This document shows positions 44,241 through 54,837 of a stretch of 64,000 nt of DNA, one piece after another; position 1 is the first letter of the stretch; every line of letters begins with the position of its first letter. The stretch covers positions 31,436 to 95,435 of the forward strand of contig NZ_JAOVYZ010000004.1 in the NCBI RefSeq assembly GCF_026413145.1. The letters are read 5' to 3'. The notes under the pieces are model-generated. The model was not told the origin of the DNA. It saw only the letters and a list, made by a program, of their open reading frames with translations, and did no database searches. Source of the stretch: Limosilactobacillus kribbianus (GTDB lineage Bacteria; Bacillota; Bacilli; Lactobacillales; Lactobacillaceae). Made by a program: the position numbers and the translations under genes.

Positions 44241-44570
44241 ATGGGAGAGCCGAACACGGCATTTGTTGATTTTAAGGCGACCCTTGAGGACGTTCAGGCG
44301 GCCCGGCAAAAATTTCAAAAAGAATTTGGCACTGCTCAGCCTACTGCACAGAACACGAAGTTGGTAGCGTTGATGCGGGTGGCAATTGCGGTTCACGAGC
44401 GCAGCGACGAATATATTGCCTGGGAAATTAAGCAGGCAATTGACGCTGGAGTAACCCGCGACGAGGTGAAGGATGCTGTCGGTACTGCACTGGAGATGAG
44501 CGGCGGTCCGGCATTTGAATATGGGATGCACGCCCTGCATGCTTTTGATACGTTTACGAAGGGGGACTAA
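44241..44570 (+). CDS. Carboxymuconolactone decarboxylase/AhpD-like protein lacking the CxxC
   Basis: A 109-residue AhpD-fold protein starting behind AGGAGGTG. The C-terminal signature DEVKDAVGTALEMSGGPAFEYG matches its downstream neighbour almost exactly, but the redox centre is lost: aligned with CEGC of the neighbour, this protein reads SDEY (residues 55-58) and the following His is Glu. It contains no cysteine. Two bases separate the pair, so they are co-expressed and may form a hetero-oligomer in which only the second subunit has the disulfide. Confidence 0.85.
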   Translation: MGEPNTAFVDFKATLEDVQAARQKFQKEFGTAQPTAQNTKLVALMRVAIAVHERSDEYIAWEIKQAIDAGVTRDEVKDAVGTALEMSGGPAFEYGMHALHAFDTFTKGD

Positions 44571-44572
44571 TA

Positions 44573-44956
44573 ATGGCCAAAAAAGATTATGCAAAGGAAT
44601 TGATGGGCTACTTAGCCGACAACAATAAGTACAAAGAAGAAATTCCTGGTCCCGGCAAGGGCTTCGACGTGATGTACTGGGCGATCAACAACACCGGTGC
44701 CTGCTCTTCCAAGGAAAAGGAATTGATGGCATTGGCAATCGCCATCACGATGCGGTGCGAAGGCTGCATGGTTCAGCACACGGCCGGTTGCCTGATGGCC
44801 GGTGCCTCCCGTGAGGAAATTAAGGATGCTATCAGCGTGGCCACTGAAATGAGCGGCGGTCCGTCCTTTGTCTTCGGTGCCCAGGTTCTGGACATCGTAG
44901 ATCAGTTGCTGGCCAACGATCAGTTCCAACAAATGATGAAGCAAAAGCAGGGCTAA
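44573..44956 (+). CDS. Carboxymuconolactone decarboxylase/AhpD-like protein with CxxC
   Basis: A 127-residue AhpD-fold protein with the alkylhydroperoxidase redox motif Cys62-E-G-Cys65 and proton-relay His69 (RCEGCMVQHT). AhpD-like proteins use this pair as a peroxidatic/resolving disulfide or as a disulfide reductase. REEIKDAISVATEMSGGPSF is the family C-terminal helix. It follows the cysteine-less paralogue with a two-base gap and a terminator comes next. The physiological partner is not evident. Confidence 0.9.
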   Translation: MAKKDYAKELMGYLADNNKYKEEIPGPGKGFDVMYWAINNTGACSSKEKELMALAIAITMRCEGCMVQHTAGCLMAGASREEIKDAISVATEMSGGPSFVFGAQVLDIVDQLLANDQFQQMMKQKQG

Positions 44957-44981
44957 GACAGCTCGGCTCCAAAAAGCAGCG

Positions 44982-45012
44982 GCGGTTGAGAAAATTCTCA
45001 CCGCTTTTTTTT
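44982..45012 (+). terminator. Terminator after the AhpD-like pair
   Basis: GCGG-TTGAGAA / TTCTCA-CCGC stem followed by eight T. Confidence 0.85.
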
Positions 45013-45045
45013 GTGGTTAACGGCTGAAATTACCGGTTCGCTCAG

Positions 45046-45051
45046 TATAAT
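45046..45051 (+). promoter_or_regulatory. -10 element of the glycerophosphodiesterase gene
   Basis: A perfect TATAAT 36 bases before the chosen ATG. It rules out the in-frame ATG at 45057, which would lie at about +1. Confidence 0.55.
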
Positions 45052-45086
45052 GGTTAATGAAGCTTAAGCGAAGGAAGAGCAGATTT

Positions 45087-46868
45087 ATGAAGAGTATCTA
45101 CAATGAGATTCGGGCTGGCAGCCGGGAATTTCTCAAAAATTGGTGGCAATACCTGACCCTCTTCGTCAGTGTTGACCTGGTAATTCAGCTGGTGGTGATC
45201 CCCGTCTTTCGATTCATCACCACCTTTGTCCTTCAGGAAGGGGAGATTCCCTTTGTCTCCTACCAGAACGTGGTGACGATTGTCCGCGAGCATCCGCTGG
45301 TGGTAGTCTGCCTGTTCCTGGAGTTGCTGGTCCTGCTGCTGGTGATTTACTGGCAATTTGCGATCGTCCTCCTGGGGGTCCGTGACATTCGCCAGGGAAA
45401 AGTCGGCGTGCGCCAGCTGTTGCTGGAAAGCGGTCGGTCCCTGCGTCAGCTCCACTTTGCCTCGTTGGCGATTCTACTCGGCTACTTTGTCCTGGTGATC
45501 CCCTTTGCCGACCTGGTCTTTCGGACGCCGTTGCTGTCCAAGGTCCAGATCCCGGCCTTTATCCTCGACTACATGACGCGCAGCAGTCTCTTGCTGACGA
45601 TCCTGATCGTTTTCTACATCGTGATGCTTGTTCTGGGTGTTCGGTTTCTCCTAGCCCTGCCGTTGATGGTGTACCGGGAACAGCGCCCTAGATTGGCCCT
45701 GCCGAATAGCTGGCGCCTGACCCGTGGCGGCCGGTGGTGGCCGTTATTACTGCGCCTGATCATCGTTGGCCTGTTGTCCGGTGCCGTGATGGTGGTCAGC
45801 TACGGCGTGATGGTCGGCCTCCAGCTGCTCCTGGACATGCTTCCTGGCAAATTAGCCCTGGCAAGTGCGATCCTCAACCTTTCGCTGGTCCAATTGCTCA
45901 GCGAGTTCTTCTCGGTTTGGACCGGGGTCCTGGCAATCGGCATCCTTACCCGTCCGGTGGCAACCTTTACCAGCCGGCCGGGTCCGCGGTATGTTTCACG
46001 TGGAACCAAACGGGCGTTAGTGATTGCCGTCAGCCTGGTTAGCCTGGTGACCCTGTTCAACAACGGCCTCTACCTGACGGAGGAGCTGCGTCGGCCGGTC
46101 ACCATCTCACACCGCGGGGTGGCCGAGGAAAACGGGGTCCAGAACACGATTCCGGCGCTTAAAAAAACGCACCGCCTCCACCCGGATTACGTTGAGCTGG
46201 ATGTCCACGAGACCAAGGACCACCAATTTATCGTGATGCACGACGAAAACCTCAAGGAGCTGGCGGGGGTTAACAAGGCACCCTATCAACTGAACCTCAA
46301 GCAGCTGACCCGGTTGACGGCCCACGAAAATGGCTACCGGGCCAAAATTGCCAGTTTCGATGACTACTTGCGGGCCGCGGACCGGCTCCACCAGAAGCTC
46401 TTGATTGAGGTCAAGACCACCCCACACGATTCCGCGGGGATGCTGAAAAATTTCGATCGGCGCTACGGGGCAACTATCCTCCGGCGCCACGATCAGGTCC
46501 AGTCCCTGGATTACAGCGTGGTGAAGGGATTAAAGAAACTGGACCCGCAATTGACCGTGCTCTACATCCAGCCCTACAACTTTACCTACCCAAACACCGC
46601 GGCGGATGGCTACTCGATGGAGTATTCGACCCTGACCCATGACTTCATCAACCTGGCCCATCTCCAGCACAAGCAGGTAGCGGCCTGGACCGTCAACGAC
46701 ACGGACGTGATGCAGCAGATGATGTACAACCACGTCGACGGCATCATCACCGACAACCTAGCGGACCTCAATGATGCGATCAAGACCTACGAAAGCCGTC
46801 AGTCCTATGCTCAGCGGATTCTGAACTACATCATGGTGATCCCGTCTAATCAAGAATTTGAACCGTAA
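45087..46868 (+). CDS. Membrane-anchored glycerophosphodiester phosphodiesterase
   Basis: A 593-residue protein in two parts. The N-terminal half (to about residue 335) has six or more TM helices and matches the glycerophosphoryl diester phosphodiesterase membrane domain. The C-terminal GDPD barrel has the catalytic SHRGVAEENGVQNT and VELDVHETKDHQFIVMHDENL, and ends TVNDTDVMQQMMYNHVDGIITD. It releases glycerol 3-phosphate from glycerophosphodiesters, possibly from lipoteichoic acid or lipid turnover at the outer face. The start is set by AAGGAAG and by the promoter position. Confidence 0.92.
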   Translation: MKSIYNEIRAGSREFLKNWWQYLTLFVSVDLVIQLVVIPVFRFITTFVLQEGEIPFVSYQNVVTIVREHPLVVVCLFLELLVLLLVIYWQFAIVLLGVRDIRQGKVGVRQLLLESGRSLRQLHFASLAILLGYFVLVIPFADLVFRTPLLSKVQIPAFILDYMTRSSLLLTILIVFYIVMLVLGVRFLLALPLMVYREQRPRLALPNSWRLTRGGRWWPLLLRLIIVGLLSGAVMVVSYGVMVGLQLLLDMLPGKLALASAILNLSLVQLLSEFFSVWTGVLAIGILTRPVATFTSRPGPRYVSRGTKRALVIAVSLVSLVTLFNNGLYLTEELRRPVTISHRGVAEENGVQNTIPALKKTHRLHPDYVELDVHETKDHQFIVMHDENLKELAGVNKAPYQLNLKQLTRLTAHENGYRAKIASFDDYLRAADRLHQKLLIEVKTTPHDSAGMLKNFDRRYGATILRRHDQVQSLDYSVVKGLKKLDPQLTVLYIQPYNFTYPNTAADGYSMEYSTLTHDFINLAHLQHKQVAAWTVNDTDVMQQMMYNHVDGIITDNLADLNDAIKTYESRQSYAQRILNYIMVIPSNQEFEP

Positions 46869-46886
46869 CTTTAATGCCTTCATGCA

Positions 46887-46926
46887 ATAAAAAACACCCG
46901 CTGCAGCAGAAACGTTGTAGCGGGTG
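46887..46926 (-). terminator. Terminator after guaC (minus strand)
   Basis: AACACCCGCT / AGCGGGTGTT with six T on the minus strand. It may also stop the facing glycerophosphodiesterase message. Confidence 0.8.
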
Positions 46927-46946
46927 TTCAGCTTTGAAACTAAATT

Positions 46947-47921
46947 TTAGTAGTCCCCATTCAAAATGGAGTTTTTAACAATCACATAGTCAACTTTGCG
47001 AATCGACTCGAGATCACGACCACCGGCGTAAGAGATCGATGACTGAAGATCTTCCTGCATTTCCCGCAGCGTGTCCTTGATGGAACCGCGGAACGGAACC
47101 AGCATCTGCTTTCCCTCGACGTTGCGGTAGGCGCCTTTTTGGACTTCGGAGGCCGAGCCCCAGTACTGCTTGTAGCGCTTGCCGTCGATCGTGATGATGT
47201 GGCCTGGTGACTCGAGGTGGCCGGCCAGCATGGAGCCGATCATGACCATTGAGGCCCCGAAGCGCACCGACTTGGCGATGTCGCCATTGTGACGGATCCC
47301 CCCGTCGGCAATGATTGGCTTCCGGGCCGCCTTGGCGCAGAGGCGGATGGCGGCCAGCTGCCAGCCCCCGGTCCCGAAGCCGGTCTTCAGCTTAGTGATG
47401 CAGGCCTTGCCGGGGCCCACGCCGACCTTGGTGGCATCGGCACCGGCGTTTTCCAGGTCCCGAACCGCTTCCGGTGTGGCGACGTTGCCGGCCGTGACGA
47501 AGCTGTTGGAGAGGCTCTTTTTAATGTAGCGAATCATCTTGATGACAAAATCCGAATGACCATGGGCAACATCAATTGTGATGTACTCTGGTTCCAAATG
47601 TTCGGCTTTTAGCTGGTCGATAAAGTCGTATTCGGCGTCCTTGATCCCCACGGAAATGGAGGCAAAGAGCTTCCGGTCGTGCATCCGCTTCACGAAGCCG
47701 GCCCGATCCGCGGGCTGGAAACGATGCATGACGTAGTAGTAGCCATTCTGGGCTAGCCAGACGGCCAGGTCCTCATTGATCACACTTTCCATGTTAGCCG
47801 GGACGACCGGGATTTTGAAGGTCCGGGGACCAAACTTAACGCTGGTGTCGGCATCATGCCGGCTCTTAATGATGCACTTATTCGGGATAAGCTGAATATC
47901 ATCATAATCGAACGTTTGCAC
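46947..47921 (-). CDS. guaC: GMP reductase
   Basis: A 324-residue NADPH-dependent GMP reductase (GMP to IMP) with an IMPDH-like barrel and no CBS insert. The catalytic Cys is in [18 protein letters not shown] near residue 180, the phosphate site in [21 protein letters not shown], and the flap in [13 protein letters not shown]. Divergent from purA, so purine salvage towards IMP and its conversion to AMP are controlled from one intergenic region. Confidence 0.96.
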   Translation of the reverse strand: MQTFDYDDIQLIPNKCIIKSRHDADTSVKFGPRTFKIPVVPANMESVINEDLAVWLAQNGYYYVMHRFQPADRAGFVKRMHDRKLFASISVGIKDAEYDFIDQLKAEHLEPEYITIDVAHGHSDFVIKMIRYIKKSLSNSFVTAGNVATPEAVRDLENAGADATKVGVGPGKACITKLKTGFGTGGWQLAAIRLCAKAARKPIIADGGIRHNGDIAKSVRFGASMVMIGSMLAGHLESPGHIITIDGKRYKQYWGSASEVQKGAYRNVEGKQMLVPFRGSIKDTLREMQEDLQSSISYAGGRDLESIRKVDYVIVKNSILNGDY

Positions 47922-48020
47922 AAGAATTGCTCCTTTTTATTATAAAATTACCAAATGTTATTATGCGCTTTCTGCCCGTCACCGTCAATAAAAAGGTCGT
48001 ACTATTTGAAAAACTGGCCA

Positions 48021-48069
48021 AAAAATCGTTCGGAAAGCTATTGACGACGGGGGCCTTTTTCGGTAGGAT
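48021..48069 (+). promoter_or_regulatory. purA promoter with a PurR-box-like element
   Basis: TTGACG (48041-48046), 17-base spacer, TAGGAT (48064-48069). Just upstream, 48021-48037 reads CTTTCCGAACGATTTTT on the minus strand, close to the PurR box AWWWCCGAACWWT. A clear second half-site was not found. It is placed to affect both purA and guaC. Confidence 0.6.
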
Positions 48070-48112
48070 AGGGAAGTAAAAACGTCTTTTACGAAAATAA
48101 ACGATGAGGTGA

Positions 48113-49408
<1,296 letters not shown>

Positions 49409-49423
49409 AATAGTTGAATAAAG

Positions 49424-49456
49424 AAAAGCGGATCACGTTAGGTGGTCCGCTTTTTT
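49424..49456 (+). terminator. Terminator after purA
   Basis: AAAGCGGATCAC / GGTGGTCCGCTTT stem, then T6. A TGG-TACAAT promoter (about 49465-49473) for the next gene follows directly. Confidence 0.8.
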
Positions 49457-49503
49457 GTCCCCGGGTGGTACAATTAAAGAAAAGATATTTGGAGTGGAAC
49501 ATA

Positions 49504-50298
49504 ATGGCAGCATTGACGATCACGACGGTCCGCCAGTACCTCGACTGGCCACTGGGGCAGACTATTAACCAGGAAGATTTAAAGCAGCAGCTCGGCGTAC
49601 ACGCCACTGCCAGCGACGGGACGGACCTGACCAGTCAGGTCGTGTTTAACCTAACCCAAGTCAACATTGACCAAGAGGGGGAGTACCCGGTCCTGGTCAG
49701 TGTGCTGGATGCGACCGGGCAGACCGCCCAGGAGAGTGTGACCCTCAATGTTCGGCCAATGCGCAATCAATCGAGCCAGTCGACTAATCCTGCTCCGATG
49801 GCCCCAACGCAACGCAAGCACCGTAGCTGGCTGTGGGGGTTGTTAGCGGTTGTCGTAGTTCTTTGCGTCGCTTGGGCACTGGTCAGTCACCACAATCAGC
49901 AGGCCGAGCAGGCGGCCAACAACAGCCAGCAGAGCAGCCAGATCGATAAGAATTCTAGCAGCATCGACAAGCTCAGCGGTGACAACCAAAAGCTGGCTAA
50001 CCAGGTGGCGGAGCTGAAGGGTGCAGCCAAGCAGTACCAAAAGGATCAGGATCAAGCCGCCCTCAACCAGCGACTAAACCAGATCGAGAATAAAAACCAG
50101 CAGCTGGCCAACCAGACTAGCAGTTCAACCACTCAAAATCAGCTCAATCAGGTCAACAACACGATTGAACAGGTGCGTCAAGACCCGGACAACGGGATTC
50201 AAATTGTCAATGAATTGAAGCACCAGGATGGTTTCAAGGAGATCTGGGCCAACATTACCAGCATGGTCCAGAATTGGATGGATAAGTTTGCGGAATAA
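49504..50298 (+). CDS. Membrane protein with Ig-like N-domain and coiled-coil tail, unknown function
   Basis: A 264-residue protein. Residues 1-85 look like a small beta-rich, bacterial Ig-like domain (DLTSQVVFNLTQVNIDQEGEY, then VTLNVRP). A Pro/Gln/Ser linker and basic RKHR precede one TM helix (WLWGLLAVVVVLCVAWALVS, about 108-127). The rest is a Gln/Asn-rich heptad coiled coil (about 130-225) ending in an amphipathic helix. No signal peptide is seen, so the Ig-like part may be cytosolic and the coiled coil outside. I do not recognise the family. The start at 49504 follows GGAG. Confidence 0.65.
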   Translation: MAALTITTVRQYLDWPLGQTINQEDLKQQLGVHATASDGTDLTSQVVFNLTQVNIDQEGEYPVLVSVLDATGQTAQESVTLNVRPMRNQSSQSTNPAPMAPTQRKHRSWLWGLLAVVVVLCVAWALVSHHNQQAEQAANNSQQSSQIDKNSSSIDKLSGDNQKLANQVAELKGAAKQYQKDQDQAALNQRLNQIENKNQQLANQTSSSTTQNQLNQVNNTIEQVRQDPDNGIQIVNELKHQDGFKEIWANITSMVQNWMDKFAE

Positions 50299-50303
50299 CG
50301 GAA

Positions 50304-50332
50304 TTGACAGGGGTACTGCGGCACCTTAAAAT
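50304..50332 (+). promoter_or_regulatory. pyrR promoter
   Basis: Perfect TTGACA (50304-50309), 17-base spacer, TAAAAT (50327-50332). Confidence 0.85.
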
Positions 50333-50342
50333 AGTTATAATT

Positions 50343-50992
<650 letters not shown>

Positions 50993-51019
50993 ATAAAGTG
51001 AGTGGGAAATAATCATCAA

Positions 51020-51141
51020 GTGGGGCGAGAGGCTACTAGAACGGGAGTCGGCGCTGAAGGCGTCGGCTTTCGTCCGTAGTCAAATAGACTTGCTTCGCTG
51101 CGCTAGACACTAGCCCCACGGTTACGACGCGTAGCTAGCCT
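51020..51141. other. Structured GC-rich intergenic element after pyrR
   Basis: Between pyrR and the next terminator, GTGGGGC (51020-51026) pairs with GCCCCAC (51113-51119), and AGGCTA (51030-51035 region) can alternatively pair with TAGCCT (about 51136-51141). The stretch between is far more GC-rich than other gaps and has no reading frame of note. It could be a folded RNA, a REP-like repeat or a relic. Only one copy is in the window. Confidence 0.4.
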
Positions 51142-51159
51142 TTGGTTTTCCACGTTATA

Positions 51160-51196
51160 AAAAAAGTGATCGAGATTTTCTCGATCACTTTTTTCA
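51160..51196. terminator. Bidirectional terminator between pyrR and the DUF2628-like gene
   Basis: AAAAAGTGATCGAG / CTCGATCACTTTTT with A and T runs on both sides. Confidence 0.85.
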
Positions 51197-51598
51197 TTTT
51201 TCGCGCCAATAACGAGTCCGCGTCAGTAATTCGCGAGAACGTTGATCGGCCGGGCGGTACCCTTTGTTAAAGAGGTGTTTGAAGTACATCATATTGTAGA
51301 AAAAGCCAAAGAAAATCGATGGCCACGGGAACTGGATCATCCAGGTCCAGCCAAAGAAAAGGGCCACGAGGGCGTAGTCCATGTCGAGGACGATCATCAA
51401 GATGAAGTTGTAGTAGTCCCCGCGGAAGAGTGCCGGGAGGGGACCAAACCAGAGAGTCGTCCAGGAAAAGCCGACTTTGGCGATTCGGATCTCCCCCTGG
51501 TCATTGACGATTTTCGCGTAGTTTGGTGGGAGGGGGAGATTATTTAAGTTAAACGGGTTTTGGTCATTATCATTATTGTTGCCAAATGGGTTTTGCAT
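51194..51598 (-). CDS. DUF2628-like membrane protein
   Basis: A 134-residue protein with an Asn/Pro-rich N-terminus (NPFGNNNDNDQNPFNLNN) and a membrane part of about three helices. The segment KVGFSWTTLWFGPLPALFRGDYYNFI (starting about residue 42) is typical of DUF2628 proteins, which have no established function. The C-terminus is basic (FNKGYRPADQRSRELL). Own transcription unit on the minus strand. Confidence 0.8.
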   Translation of the reverse strand: MQNPFGNNNDNDQNPFNLNNLPLPPNYAKIVNDQGEIRIAKVGFSWTTLWFGPLPALFRGDYYNFILMIVLDMDYALVALFFGWTWMIQFPWPSIFFGFFYNMMYFKHLFNKGYRPADQRSRELLTRTRYWREK

Positions 51599-51730
51599 AT
51601 CTCTGCCACTTCTTTCTATTAGACCTTAATCATAACACAAACGGGCGTTTTCTCCTACAATATCGGGTGTCGTCAGTATTAGTAAAGTATGGTAAACTCA
51701 ACTTGTGAAACAAGAAAAGGGGATCGACAA

Positions 51731-53257
51731 ATGCTATTCTTTCTAAACGACGGCATTCAAGAAAACAAGTCCGGGATTGAACATGCGCAAATTAAGCGCT
51801 TAAATTTGTTTAAGCAATTCGGACAGCCGGCTAAAATTGTCACACGGCAATACTCGAACGAGCTTCATTTGGTAACGCAGCACGCGCACATTGCCGATGA
51901 AGACTTTGTTAATTTGTTTGACTACTTCCAAAATGCACGAATTGTTCCGCAAAAAGACATTACCATCAAGGACGTGCAAGTCGATAAGGACTGGCAACGA
52001 AAGGCGGACGGGAATAATTATATTTACTTCCGCAATGGCCACCAGCTTTTGTATGTTCGGCGGCGCAATGATGCTCAAAAGCATATCATTAACCTCCAAT
52101 ATTTTGATCACTTTGGCAAGTTGCTGAAGGTGAAATGGTACGACGTGCGGGGCTTTATTTCTGTCGAACAAGTTTACGACTGGCAGGGAAAGATTACAAC
52201 TGAAAACTACTTCCAGCCGGATGGCAAGCTAGCACTGCAGTTGTCCCACATGAAGGACAAACATGATCGGGAAATTAAGTCCTACCACCTGTTTGACTAT
52301 CGGGGCAGTGATTACCAGTTTACCGGCCTGGATGAACTGACAGCCTTCTTCTTGGATCAGCTGGTTACCGATCGCTCGATTTGTGGCGATGGTGCCGTTG
52401 GCCTGATTGTTGACCGGGTTTACGAGAATGGCTGGTCGGTTCTCCACATGAAGAAGCGGGTTGCGCGGTTCATGCAATTGCACAACGACCACGTCAATAA
52501 TAACGATGATATCTTGCACTCAACCTTAAATTACAACTACAACTGGGGACTCCACCACTTTAAAGACTGGGACGGCGTAATCACCCTGACCCCGCAACAG
52601 CAGGATGACGTCAAGGCGCGTTTTGGCAAGGAAGGCGTTAAGATTTACCGCATTCCAGGGCCGATTGTCCCTGCAGCAGTGCTGGACAAGCCGCACGTTC
52701 CATTTGCTAACCGGGTGAAGAACCAGGTTGTGATGGTGGCCCGTCTGTCACCAGAAAAGCAGCAGGACCAATTACTTAAGGCTTGGCCGATGGTGTTAAA
52801 GAAGGTTCCAGATGCTAAGCTGAATTTCTGGGGTTATGCTAACGATAATTTTGATAAGACCTTGGATAAGATTGTTGCTGAGGAGCAGATCGGCGATTCA
52901 GTTACCTTCCACGGTTACACAAGCGACGTCAATGCCGTTTACGAAAGTGCCCAGCTGCTGATCTTGCCGAGCCGGGTTGAAGGGCTGCCACTGACCCTGG
53001 TGGAAGCCCAGTCCCATGGTTTACCGATCGTTGCCAATGATATTAAATATGGACCGGCAGACGTTATTATTAACGGCCGTGATGGCCTGCTGACCAAGAA
53101 TGGCGACATTGCCGGCCTGGCACAGGCAATCAGCAAGTTATTGACCAACCAGCAGGAATTGGCGCGGATGAGCGAAAACGCCTATGAGGATAGCCGACGT
53201 TATTCGGAGCCAAACGTAATGAAACTTTGGCAAGAGCTGATCGATGACATGAACTAA
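51731..53257 (+). CDS. gtfA: GT4 glycosyltransferase, GtfA/TagE-like
   Basis: A 508-residue GT-B glycosyltransferase with an N-terminal DUF1975-type beta insert (about residues 90-210) and a C-terminal GT4 donor domain. The retaining-enzyme EX7E motif is intact: E-GLPLTLV-E in SRVEGLPLTLVEAQSHG near residue 415. Two-gene arrays like this one are described as teichoic-acid glucosyltransferases (TagE) and as GtfA/GtfB, which start O-GlcNAc glycosylation of serine-rich or surface proteins. The start at 51731 follows AAGGGGATC. It is 17 bases before its partner. No accessory Sec genes or adhesin are in view. Confidence 0.8.
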   Translation: MLFFLNDGIQENKSGIEHAQIKRLNLFKQFGQPAKIVTRQYSNELHLVTQHAHIADEDFVNLFDYFQNARIVPQKDITIKDVQVDKDWQRKADGNNYIYFRNGHQLLYVRRRNDAQKHIINLQYFDHFGKLLKVKWYDVRGFISVEQVYDWQGKITTENYFQPDGKLALQLSHMKDKHDREIKSYHLFDYRGSDYQFTGLDELTAFFLDQLVTDRSICGDGAVGLIVDRVYENGWSVLHMKKRVARFMQLHNDHVNNNDDILHSTLNYNYNWGLHHFKDWDGVITLTPQQQDDVKARFGKEGVKIYRIPGPIVPAAVLDKPHVPFANRVKNQVVMVARLSPEKQQDQLLKAWPMVLKKVPDAKLNFWGYANDNFDKTLDKIVAEEQIGDSVTFHGYTSDVNAVYESAQLLILPSRVEGLPLTLVEAQSHGLPIVANDIKYGPADVIINGRDGLLTKNGDIAGLAQAISKLLTNQQELARMSENAYEDSRRYSEPNVMKLWQELIDDMN

Positions 53258-53274
53258 AAGGAGGCCAATAAATA

Positions 53275-54780
53275 GTGTTTTTCTTTGTCAATCAATACCT
53301 ATTGAGTAGCAATTCCAGTGTTGAGCATGCGGAAATCAAGCGCCTCAAGCTGTTCAAGGCTAACCATACCGCGGCAAAGCTGGTAACACGGGACTTTGAC
53401 CCGATCATTCATGCCACGGTGAAGCGTTTTGGCTTGGACGACGACCAGCTCCTGAATATGTTCGACTTCTTTGCTGGGACGACTGATTACCAAGGACAGC
53501 CATTCCACACGCAGGATCTCAATCTGCCAATTGATTACCAGGTAGGGACGGGAAATAATTTCCGTGACGTTAAGGATGGCCAACGGCTAGTAGCGCAGGT
53601 TTACTTCGTCGGTGGGACGGTCGGCCAGGTGGACCGGGTCGACTGGTATGATCCGGCTGGCAACATGACCCTGCGTGAGCGCTATGATCTGCGGGGCTAC
53701 AAGGCGGTTGATCAATTCTTTGGACAAAAGGGCGAGAACGACTACGAACGGTACTACCGGCCGGATGGTACTTGCTACCTGGAACGGTACTATGTTCAAT
53801 CCACCCAGAATACTCCGATTAATTCCCTGAATGTTCTGCGCGACTACGAGGGACGCGATCGTTACTTTGATAACTTTGACGACCTCTTTGTCTTTTTCCT
53901 GAACGAACTCAACCGGGTCACTGACGGCACCAACACCTTCATTGCCGACCGGCCAGCAGTCGCCATCCAGCCGGTTCAACAGCTGACGGGTGATGTGAAG
54001 AAATATCTGTGGCTGCCAATGAACCACGTGGACGACGGACAAAACCTACTGAACGGGCCGTTGAACGGAATGCTCCAGGCACCACTGACCACTGATCTGA
54101 AGAAGTGGAACGGGATCATCGTGATGACTGAACAACAAGCTCGGAACCTGCGGAAGCGGCTTGGCAGAAAGGTCCCAATCCTGGCGATCAACGGGACCCC
54201 GGCCAAACAGCCGTTAAAGCGAATCAATATGAACCAGCGGACACCGGGCCAGCTGATTTACGTCGGCCGGCTGGGTGAGGATAAGCAAATCAGCCAACTG
54301 ATCAGCATCTTTACCAGTGTTCACCAGCAGGTTCCAACGGCGCGGCTGACATTGTATGGCTATGGCGCTCCTGCCGACGTTAAGCGTTACAAGGAGCAGG
54401 TGAGTCAGGCGGGCCTGGATGATGCGGTGACCTTCGCTGGTTACCAGGTTAACCTCCAGCAGGCCTATGACCAGGCCCAGCTCTTTGTTGACACCAGCCG
54501 GATTGATGCGCAGCCGCTGGCAATGGGGGAGGCCCTGAGCAACGGGGTTCCGGTAGTTAGCTACGACTACCTTTATGGTCCAGCCAGCATGATCGAATCC
54601 GGGGTCAACGGGGAATTAATCCCACTGAACGACCAGCAAAAATTCGCGGCGACCCTAGTTTCCCTACTGAAAGATCCAAAGCAGCTGCAGAGCCTGAGCA
54701 ACGGGGCCTATGCACACCTGGACACCATCAGTGGTGAGACAACCTGGCGGCAATGGGCGCCGATCGTGGAAAGCAAATAA
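53275..54780 (+). CDS. gtfB: GtfB-like partner glycosyltransferase with altered EX7E motif
   Basis: A 501-residue GT4-fold paralogue of the preceding gene, starting at a GTG behind AAGGAGG. The N-terminus (SSNSSVEHAEIKRLKLF) matches that of its neighbour. In the donor domain the first Glu of EX7E is Asp (RID-AQPLAMG-E), so it may be catalytically weak. In known GtfA/GtfB pairs GtfB is a non-catalytic co-chaperone that binds the acceptor, which fits. A terminator follows. Confidence 0.78.
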   Translation: MFFFVNQYLLSSNSSVEHAEIKRLKLFKANHTAAKLVTRDFDPIIHATVKRFGLDDDQLLNMFDFFAGTTDYQGQPFHTQDLNLPIDYQVGTGNNFRDVKDGQRLVAQVYFVGGTVGQVDRVDWYDPAGNMTLRERYDLRGYKAVDQFFGQKGENDYERYYRPDGTCYLERYYVQSTQNTPINSLNVLRDYEGRDRYFDNFDDLFVFFLNELNRVTDGTNTFIADRPAVAIQPVQQLTGDVKKYLWLPMNHVDDGQNLLNGPLNGMLQAPLTTDLKKWNGIIVMTEQQARNLRKRLGRKVPILAINGTPAKQPLKRINMNQRTPGQLIYVGRLGEDKQISQLISIFTSVHQQVPTARLTLYGYGAPADVKRYKEQVSQAGLDDAVTFAGYQVNLQQAYDQAQLFVDTSRIDAQPLAMGEALSNGVPVVSYDYLYGPASMIESGVNGELIPLNDQQKFAATLVSLLKDPKQLQSLSNGAYAHLDTISGETTWRQWAPIVESK

Positions 54781-54787
54781 TGAATTC

Positions 54788-54820
54788 AAAATGGGGCACC
54801 GGGATGGGTGCCCCATTTTT
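54788..54820 (+). terminator. Terminator after gtfAB
   Basis: AAAATGGGGCACC / GGGTGCCCCATTTT, loop GGGAT, T run. Confidence 0.85.
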
Positions 54821-54837
54821 GAAAGGATGCGAAAATT

